A stretch of DNA of 27,854 bases. Origin: SIG351 sp045627045. Lineage in GTDB: Bacteria > Bacillota > Clostridia > HGM11327. Positions 23,596 to 27,854 of this stretch are shown here, piece by piece (the stretch's first letter is position 1; each line of letters begins with the position of its first letter). The notes below the pieces were generated by a model, which was given only the letters and a program-made list of their open reading frames with translations, was not told the origin of the DNA and searched no databases. The stretch is taken from NCBI GenBank assembly GCA_045627045.1, contig JAZQMY010000002.1, forward strand, positions 1-27,854, given 5' to 3'. The translations under genes and the position numbers were made by a program.

Positions 23596-24996
23596 TTATT
23601 CAAATTTGAATGAGTAGAAGTCGGCATCGCACATATCTGCTGACATAATGACGGGCTTTCCTGCAAAATCAGAAAGCGGCTTGTCAAATATGACGTGGCG
23701 GTTTGTGCTGTCGCCGAAAAGAAACTCTGTGCTTGTGCTCATGGAGTCATCAAGCGTTTTCAGGGTAAGCTTCATTTTGCCGTAGGCGGATGTTGAGAAA
23801 TTGATATATAACTCGTTTCCTTCGAATATGAACGGCTTTGTGACCAATCCTGCCGCCGGGTAGGGCGCATGCTGGGAAACAAAACCGTCAAGACGTATTG
23901 TATAACGGTAAATTTCCGCAGGTCTGTCAAACCATCTGTTTTCAACGCAATAGAATGACAGCTCATTATCACAGCCTGTGTGAATTGATTCTGTTTCAAC
24001 TACTCCGTTGGAGAAAAATACCGAGCCGTAAACCCAGTTTGTGGGATGCTCCGGACCGGGGCGCAGGAACGCATCAGGGTAACGATACCATCTGTGACCG
24101 TCTCTTGAGGTCATGAAAAGTGTGTCTGTTATTGCGAGTCCGAAACGCGGATCCAGCTTCATTCTTTCTTTTCTTGCCTCGGCTCCGCAAAGCTCATCGA
24201 AATTTGGTGTCCATTGCGTTCTGCGGATATAACGTGTAGGGAAGCCTACAAGGACGTGATCGCCTCTGTAATACGGGAATATTGAGTTTATGTAAAGCTC
24301 CCAGTCGGTAGGCTGATTGTATACGAGCATCTGAGGCTTGTTCCAGTTGAACGTAGGCTGAAGCTCCTTCCATTCGCTTACTCTGATGTCACGATTCCAG
24401 TAAGTATTATCAGGCTCTGCAACAGGATGGTAATCTCTTACAAATGCCTGATATGTGCCTAAGGCTTTGTTCCAGAAGATAGTATTGACGGAATCAAATA
24501 CGCCTTTGATCGGGATTGGCCCCTTGTGCGTGAAGTGGATGCCGTCAGGGCTTGTGAAGAGATGGATGCGAAGAGGTGAACCGAAATCTCCTATCGCCTT
24601 GATTCTTTCTTCGGGCTTGCAATCGGGATTATCATCAATGAACGGTCTGAAGGAATCAAACGGATACAGATTGCCGTCAAGCAAAATATTGTTGTGCTTT
24701 GAACCGTTGTATTCCACAATACCTAAATCGGGCATTTCCCAATGTATGCCGTCCTTACTTTCGGCGTAAGAAACGTTTCCACTGCGCATATACATACGGT
24801 ATATGTCGCCGTCCTGCAATACTACGAGGTACATACAGATTCCTGATTCGATATCCCATTGATTGTCAAGTGTGAGAACTTTCTCACGCATTACAGGCTC
24901 ATGAAGTATTGACTTTGTGCTTGAATTGTCCTTATCGAGGATCGTATAATCCCAGAAAAATTCACGTCTGTTTCCGATGTTTATTATTTCACTCAT
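23596..24996 (-). CDS. Five-bladed beta-propeller, glycosidase-like protein, copy 2
   Basis: A 466-residue cytoplasmic protein with no signal peptide. It shows repeated S-x-D-G-x-x-(W/F) blade turns: YAESKDGIHWE (77-87), FTSPDGIHF (147-155) and FMTSRDGHRW (294-303). The C-terminal beta-sandwich runs from IRLDGFVSQ (368) to DADFYSFKFE. This architecture resembles GH32/GH43/GH62-like propellers, and similar proteins are abundant in glycan-degrading bacteria, mostly unassigned. Catalytic acids cannot be named by eye. By eye roughly three quarters of residues match the upstream copy, 34 bases away on the same strand. It lacks an 8-residue insert (PWTAAPHM) that the other copy has before PAEIYRYTIR. 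GAAAGGA precedes the ATG at 8 bases. Second gene of the operon, ended by the bidirectional terminator. Confidence 0.78.
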   Translation of the reverse strand: MSEIINIGNRREFFWDYTILDKDNSSTKSILHEPVMREKVLTLDNQWDIESGICMYLVVLQDGDIYRMYMRSGNVSYAESKDGIHWEMPDLGIVEYNGSKHNNILLDGNLYPFDSFRPFIDDNPDCKPEERIKAIGDFGSPLRIHLFTSPDGIHFTHKGPIPIKGVFDSVNTIFWNKALGTYQAFVRDYHPVAEPDNTYWNRDIRVSEWKELQPTFNWNKPQMLVYNQPTDWELYINSIFPYYRGDHVLVGFPTRYIRRTQWTPNFDELCGAEARKERMKLDPRFGLAITDTLFMTSRDGHRWYRYPDAFLRPGPEHPTNWVYGSVFFSNGVVETESIHTGCDNELSFYCVENRWFDRPAEIYRYTIRLDGFVSQHAPYPAAGLVTKPFIFEGNELYINFSTSAYGKMKLTLKTLDDSMSTSTEFLFGDSTNRHVIFDKPLSDFAGKPVIMSADMCDADFYSFKFE

Positions 24997-25030
24997 GGTT
25001 TATTTCCTTTCAATAATCAGGCATGCGACA

Positions 25031-26452
25031 TCATTCAAACTTGAATGAGTAGAAGTCTGCATCACACATATCCGCACTCATCAGGACAGGCTTTCCTGCA
25101 AAGTCTGAAAGCGGCTTGTCAAAGTGAACACGTCTGTTTGTGCTGTCACCGAACATCGGATCCGTGGAGGTACTCATAGAGCCGTCAAGCGTCTTGATTG
25201 TCAGGATGATCTTGCCGAAAGCGGATGTTGAGAAATTGATGAAGAGATCGTTTCCTTCAAATATGAAAGGCTTTGTGAAAAGCGATGTGGCAGGGAACGG
25301 AGCAAACTGTGAAACAAAACCGTCAAGACGAATAGTGTAACGGTATATCTCGGCAGGCATGTGCGGAGCAGCAGTCCACGGCTTTTCAAACCATCTGTTT
25401 TCAACGCAGTAGAATGATATTTCATTATCGCAGCCGGGATGGCAGGATTGTGTTTCAACAAGTCCGTTTGAGAAGTAAACCGAGCCGTAAACCCAGTTTG
25501 TGAGATGCTCCGGACCGGGACGAAGGAATGCATCCGGATAGCGATACCAGTAGAAGCCGTCTCTTGATGTCATGAACATCGTATCGTTTATGGAAAGACC
25601 GTAACGAGGATCTAATTTCATACGCTCCTTGCGTGCTTCAGCACCGCAAAGCTCATCAAAATTGTTCGTCCATTTTGTTCTGTTGACATAGCGTGAAGGG
25701 AAGCCGACAAGAACGTGGTCACCTCTGTAATAAGGGAATATTGAATTTATGTACATCTGCCAGTCGGTAGGCTGGTTGTACACGATTGCCTGGGGAGTTT
25801 TCCAGTTTTCAAGAGGCTGGATCTCCTTGGACTCTGAAAAGTGGATATCTCTTGTCCAGCCTGAGCCCTGAGGTGTTTCAGCAGGATGGAAGTCTCTTAC
25901 GAATGCCTGATATGTTTCTTTGTGCTTGTTCCAGAAAATAGTGTTAACAGAATCAAAGCCGCCGCTTATCGGGATTTTTCCCTTATAATTAAAGTGGATG
26001 CCGTCCGGGCTGGCAAAGAGGTAAATCTCATATTTATCAGTATGGCCAACCGCTTTTATTCGTTCTTCAGGCAAGCAGTCAGGATTTTCGTCGATGAATG
26101 GTCTGAATGAATCAAAACTGAAATCTTTCTTGTCAATAAGAATATTGTTATGCTTTGAACCGTTGTACTCAACAATGCCGAGATCGGGCATTTCCCAGTG
26201 GATGCCGTCTTTGCTTTCGGCATAAGTAAGGTTTCCGCTGCGCATATACATACGGTAGATATCTCCGTCCTGCAGGACAACAAGGTACATACAAGTACCT
26301 GATTCGATGTCCCATGGGTTATCGAGAGTAAGGACCTTGTCACGCAGAACAGGCTCGTGCATACGAGATATAGTTCCTGAATTTTCTCTGTCGAGAATTG
26401 TCTCATCCCAGAAAAATTCACGTCTTTTTCCGATGTTGATTATTTCACTCAT
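25031..26452 (-). CDS. Five-bladed beta-propeller, glycosidase-like protein, copy 1
   Basis: A 473-residue paralogue and first gene of the tandem pair. It opens with MSEIINIGKRREFFWDETILD, nearly as in copy 2, and has the same blade turns (YAESKDGIHWE, FASPDGIHF, FMTSRDGFYW). It ends with the same GKPVLMSADMCDADFYSFKFE-type tail. The first 100 residues and the NQPTDW...YYRGDHVLVGFP core are almost unchanged between copies. The regions around residues 105-165 and 185-220 diverge most, which would place variation in blade loops. There is no signal peptide, so the substrate would be cytoplasmic. Its promoter and a dyad lie directly upstream, and the ribosome binding site (GAAAGGA, 8 bases) is the same as for copy 2. 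Function is inferred only as carbohydrate-active; a binding role is possible. Confidence 0.78.
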   Translation of the reverse strand: MSEIINIGKRREFFWDETILDRENSGTISRMHEPVLRDKVLTLDNPWDIESGTCMYLVVLQDGDIYRMYMRSGNLTYAESKDGIHWEMPDLGIVEYNGSKHNNILIDKKDFSFDSFRPFIDENPDCLPEERIKAVGHTDKYEIYLFASPDGIHFNYKGKIPISGGFDSVNTIFWNKHKETYQAFVRDFHPAETPQGSGWTRDIHFSESKEIQPLENWKTPQAIVYNQPTDWQMYINSIFPYYRGDHVLVGFPSRYVNRTKWTNNFDELCGAEARKERMKLDPRYGLSINDTMFMTSRDGFYWYRYPDAFLRPGPEHLTNWVYGSVYFSNGLVETQSCHPGCDNEISFYCVENRWFEKPWTAAPHMPAEIYRYTIRLDGFVSQFAPFPATSLFTKPFIFEGNDLFINFSTSAFGKIILTIKTLDGSMSTSTDPMFGDSTNRRVHFDKPLSDFAGKPVLMSADMCDADFYSFKFE

Positions 26453-26464
26453 AGTTGTTTTCCT

Positions 26465-26483
26465 TTCTGAACAGGTGTCAGAA
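26465..26483 (-). promoter_or_regulatory. Operator-like dyad in the beta-propeller leader
   Basis: TTCTGA (26465-26470) and TCAGAA (26478-26483) are inverted about 7 bases. The dyad sits between the -10 box and the ribosome binding site, spanning the expected start of transcription, a usual repressor position. Confidence 0.4.
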
Positions 26484-26485
26484 CA

Positions 26486-26514
26486 ATTATATCATAGATG
26501 AATAGAAAAAACAA
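26486..26514 (-). promoter_or_regulatory. Promoter of the beta-propeller operon
   Basis: Minus strand: TTGTTT (26514-26509), 17 bp, a perfect TATAAT (26491-26486). It lies 33 bases before the start codon. Confidence 0.75.
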
Positions 26515-26554
26515 ATAATTAAGGTGAATTTACAAAATGTTAATAATCAGAAAG

Positions 26555-27088
26555 TCAAAGCTTTTTCTTTCTTGATTCTCTGATGTATCTGAATGTTTCA
26601 TCCTCGCCCTTTTCGGCAAGCATATTAAGAAGACACTCCAATGCGGCGGCTGTTTCAGGATGAAGAAACCTGTGGACTCTGCCTTTTGTGTAGTAGTCAA
26701 GAGGAGCAGCTTCCGTATATTTTTCTTTCAGGTATGTTTTGCTTGCGGCAACTCTGTCACAGAACATTTCGATTACATATTTCTGCGGCATGGGGACGGG
26801 TCTGATTTCCTTTGAGACTGGGTCGTAATCAGTCCAATGCTCGTAGTGATGCTTGTTGACTCCCTTGTGGTGTATCCACGCAGAGGAATAACCGATTGCT
26901 TCACGCTCTGCCTCATTCGGACTGCGGAAGCCCTGATAATACTTTACTCCGGGAATGAATTCCTGAAATGTGTATTTTGATAAATCGTGGAGAAGACCAC
27001 GAAGCGGAATACCTGCCTTGCAGCAGTGAATGAATACCTTGTGCTTGTGACTTGTAATTGTCTTGAAATGCTTGAAATAATTACCCAT
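26555..27088 (-). CDS. DUF5662-type protein with HD-like histidines
   Basis: A 177-residue soluble protein of a family known only by a domain number, as far as I can recognise it. ATG 27088 follows AGGAGGA at good spacing. Visible features are H14/H16 and H21 in SHKHKVFIHCC, then LLHDLSKYT (H34-D35), then a His-rich stretch WIHHKGVNKHHYEHW (71-85). The order His...HD...HH...HH resembles the metal site of HD-domain phosphohydrolases, so a metal-dependent hydrolase is a fair guess but not shown. The C-terminal half is helical and charged. It has its own promoter. I see no hairpin terminator between it and the beta-propeller promoter, so its transcript may run on into that operon. Confidence 0.8.
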   Translation of the reverse strand: MGNYFKHFKTITSHKHKVFIHCCKAGIPLRGLLHDLSKYTFQEFIPGVKYYQGFRSPNEAEREAIGYSSAWIHHKGVNKHHYEHWTDYDPVSKEIRPVPMPQKYVIEMFCDRVAASKTYLKEKYTEAAPLDYYTKGRVHRFLHPETAAALECLLNMLAEKGEDETFRYIRESRKKKL

Positions 27089-27111
27089 TTTAATCCTCCT
27101 GATGCTGCTTT

Positions 27112-27140
27112 ATTGTACCATAAAAAAGCAACTTTTTCAA
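27112..27140 (-). promoter_or_regulatory. Promoter of the DUF5662 gene
   Basis: Minus strand: TTGAAA (27140-27135), 17 bp, TACAAT (27117-27112), 23 bases before the start codon. Confidence 0.8.
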
Positions 27141-27213
27141 TACGGGGAAGAAGGGGACAGGCGAAATATGTCTCTTTTTTGAAAAAATGACCAAAGAAAA
27201 AGCAAAAAGGGGC

Positions 27214-27241
27214 TTGCATTTTTTGAAAAAAGTAGTATAAT
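27214..27241 (+). promoter_or_regulatory. Upstream promoter of the tRNA cluster or of a short leader RNA
   Basis: TTGCAT (27214-27219), 16 bp, TATAAT (27236-27241). Transcription would start near 27248 and reach, about 30 bases on, a perfect but AT-only hairpin: CAAAAAAT (27280-27287) with ATTTTTTG (27294-27301). It may be a second promoter for the tRNAs or the start of a short RNA. Confidence 0.5.
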
Positions 27242-27312
27242 ATACATTGCATTGAGGGGTGCGTGAGACATTGGGACTTCAAAAAATTATTTGATTTTTT
27301 GTAAAAACCCTA

Positions 27313-27341
27313 TTGACAAAAAGTAATTCTTGATGTATAAT
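27313..27341 (+). promoter_or_regulatory. Main promoter of the tRNA cluster
   Basis: A perfect TTGACA (27313-27318), 17 bp, and a perfect TATAAT (27336-27341). It lies 38 bases before the first tRNA. Confidence 0.92.
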
Positions 27342-27379
27342 ATAGCAGTCGTTGGGGCTTAAGGCTCACAGAAACGAAT

Positions 27380-27454
27380 GCGGGTGGAGTTCAAAGGCTA
27401 GAATTCCAGCCCTCCAAGCTGGCCGTGAGGGTTCGATTCCCTTCACCCGCTCCA
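27380..27454 (+). tRNA. tRNA-Gly (anticodon TCC), with C33
   Basis: The acceptor GCGGGTG pairs perfectly with CACCCGC, the discriminator is T and CCA is encoded. The anticodon arm is CCAGC-CCTCCAA-GCTGG. With TCC as 34-36, position 33 is C instead of the near-universal U. The D-stem is GTTC/GAAT with a G-U pair. The T-loop TTCGATT is canonical. Isoacceptor identity is clear; the position-33 change is odd. Confidence 0.9.
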
Positions 27455-27470
27455 ATAAATTTATTTGCGT

Positions 27471-27547
<77 letters not shown>

Positions 27548-27553
27548 TTATAT

Positions 27554-27631
27554 GGTGGGTATAGCTCAGCTGGTTAGAGTTCCAGGTTGTGGCCCTGGAG
27601 GTCGTGGGTACGAATCCCACTACTCACCCCA
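27554..27631 (+). tRNA. tRNA-His (anticodon GTG), with A55
   Basis: The extra G-1 typical of tRNA-His (27554) faces C73. The acceptor GTGGGTA pairs with TACTCAC with one G-T. The anticodon arm is CCAGG-TTGTGGC-CCTGG, so the anticodon is GTG. The T-arm GTGGG-TACGAAT-CCCAC has A where the invariant pseudouridine 55 should be. CCA is encoded. Confidence 0.93.
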
Positions 27632-27640
27632 TTAATTTAT

Positions 27641-27716
27641 TGGGGTGTAGCCAAGTGGTTAAGGCACGAGACTTTGACTCTCGCACTCGCAGGACCGAGT
27701 CCTGCCACCCCAGCCA
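27641..27716 (+). tRNA. tRNA-Gln (anticodon TTG), with aberrant T-loop
   Basis: The acceptor TGGGGTG pairs perfectly with CACCCCA, with G73 and encoded CCA. The anticodon arm is CGAGA-CTTTGAC-TCTCG, so the anticodon is TTG. The T-arm is GCAGG-ACCGAGT-CCTGC: positions 54-55 are AC, not TT. The arm could close into a 7-bp stem with a CGA loop. Identity is clear; function of this copy is uncertain. Confidence 0.88.
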
Positions 27717-27729
27717 CAGTTTATTTTTT

Positions 27730-27812
27730 GCGGGTGTGGCGGAATTGGTAGACGCGGCAGACTTAGGATCTGTTGCTTGCGCATGGGAGTTCGAGTCTCT
27801 TCATCCGCACCA
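27730..27812 (+). tRNA. tRNA-Leu (anticodon TAG)
   Basis: A class II tRNA with a long variable arm (TTGCTTGCGCAT region). The acceptor GCGGGTG pairs with CATCCGC. The anticodon arm is GCAGA-CTTAGGA-TCTGT, so the anticodon is TAG (reads CUA). The T-loop TTCGAGT is canonical. CCA is encoded. Confidence 0.95.
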
Positions 27813-27839
27813 TAATCGTTTAATTATCCGTAAGGTTTT

Positions 27840-27854
27840 GCGGGAGTGACTCAG
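27840..27854 (+). tRNA. Start of a further tRNA, cut by the window edge (possibly Gly, GCC)
   Basis: The last 15 bases, GCGGGAGTGACTCAG, read as an acceptor 5' strand, the two-base link and the start of a D-arm. This opening is typical of tRNA-Gly(GCC), but no anticodon is visible. Confidence 0.5.

Noticed and set aside
27589..27849. A plus-strand frame through tRNA-Gln and tRNA-Leu (VAELVDAADLGS...)
   Set aside because: It is a translation of tRNA sequence, with no ribosome binding site.

Overview
The window looks like chromosomal DNA from a fermentative, Gram-positive anaerobe of the Clostridia, most likely Ruminococcus or a relative in the Oscillospiraceae. This is inferred from gene content and style, not from a database search. 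The supporting signs are a long clostridial pyruvate:ferredoxin oxidoreductase, a pta-ackA acetate operon, BspA-type leucine-rich-repeat and GLUG-repeat surface proteins, strong AGGAGG-like ribosome binding sites, moderate G+C, and tRNA genes with encoded CCA ends. I see no transposase, integrase, phage gene, CRISPR array or rRNA.

Layout. 1-1751 is the 3' part of nifJ, closed by a terminator. 2164-3822 encodes a Na/phosphate cotransporter with a PhoU tail. 3905-10074 holds two exported repeat proteins, a BspA-like lipoprotein and a 1333-residue GLUG protein. 10170-11433 holds a small CDP-alcohol phosphatidyltransferase, a lone tRNA-Val(CAC) and an unrecognised coiled-coil protein. 11705-15573 is a divergent pair: a GH29 alpha-L-fucosidase on the minus strand and a right-handed beta-helix, probably carbohydrate-active, protein on the plus strand. 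ruvC, ruvA and a membrane protein follow the beta-helix gene on the plus strand to 17672. 18001-20234 is pta-ackA and 20317-21450 is alr. 21578-22879 encodes a PIG-V/mannosyltransferase-like membrane protein, and 23006-23530 a membrane-anchored XRE regulator. 23596-26452 (minus) is a tandem duplication of a cytoplasmic beta-propeller, glycosidase-like gene. 26555-27088 (minus) encodes a DUF5662-type protein with HD-like histidines. 27380-27854 is a tRNA cluster: Gly-Arg-His-Gln-Leu, then a sixth tRNA cut by the window edge.

How the genes fit together. NifJ makes acetyl-CoA from pyruvate, and Pta-AckA turns it into acetate plus ATP. These three genes share a codon bias typical of high expression. 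The fucosidase, beta-helix protein and two beta-propeller proteins all lack signal peptides, so they would act on imported oligosaccharides, plausibly fucosylated ones. No transporter for such sugars is in the window. The LRR and GLUG proteins are the exported, surface-facing component.

Promoters are unusually legible. Eleven candidates have recognisable -35 and -10 boxes separated by exactly 17 bp, and several carry operator-like dyads. The observations most worth a second look are the non-canonical residues in the tRNA cluster (Gln T-loop, Gly position 33, His position 55), a palindrome covering the -35 box of the XRE gene, and the duplicated beta-propeller genes. I found no multi-gene arrangement that I can defend as a wholly new system.
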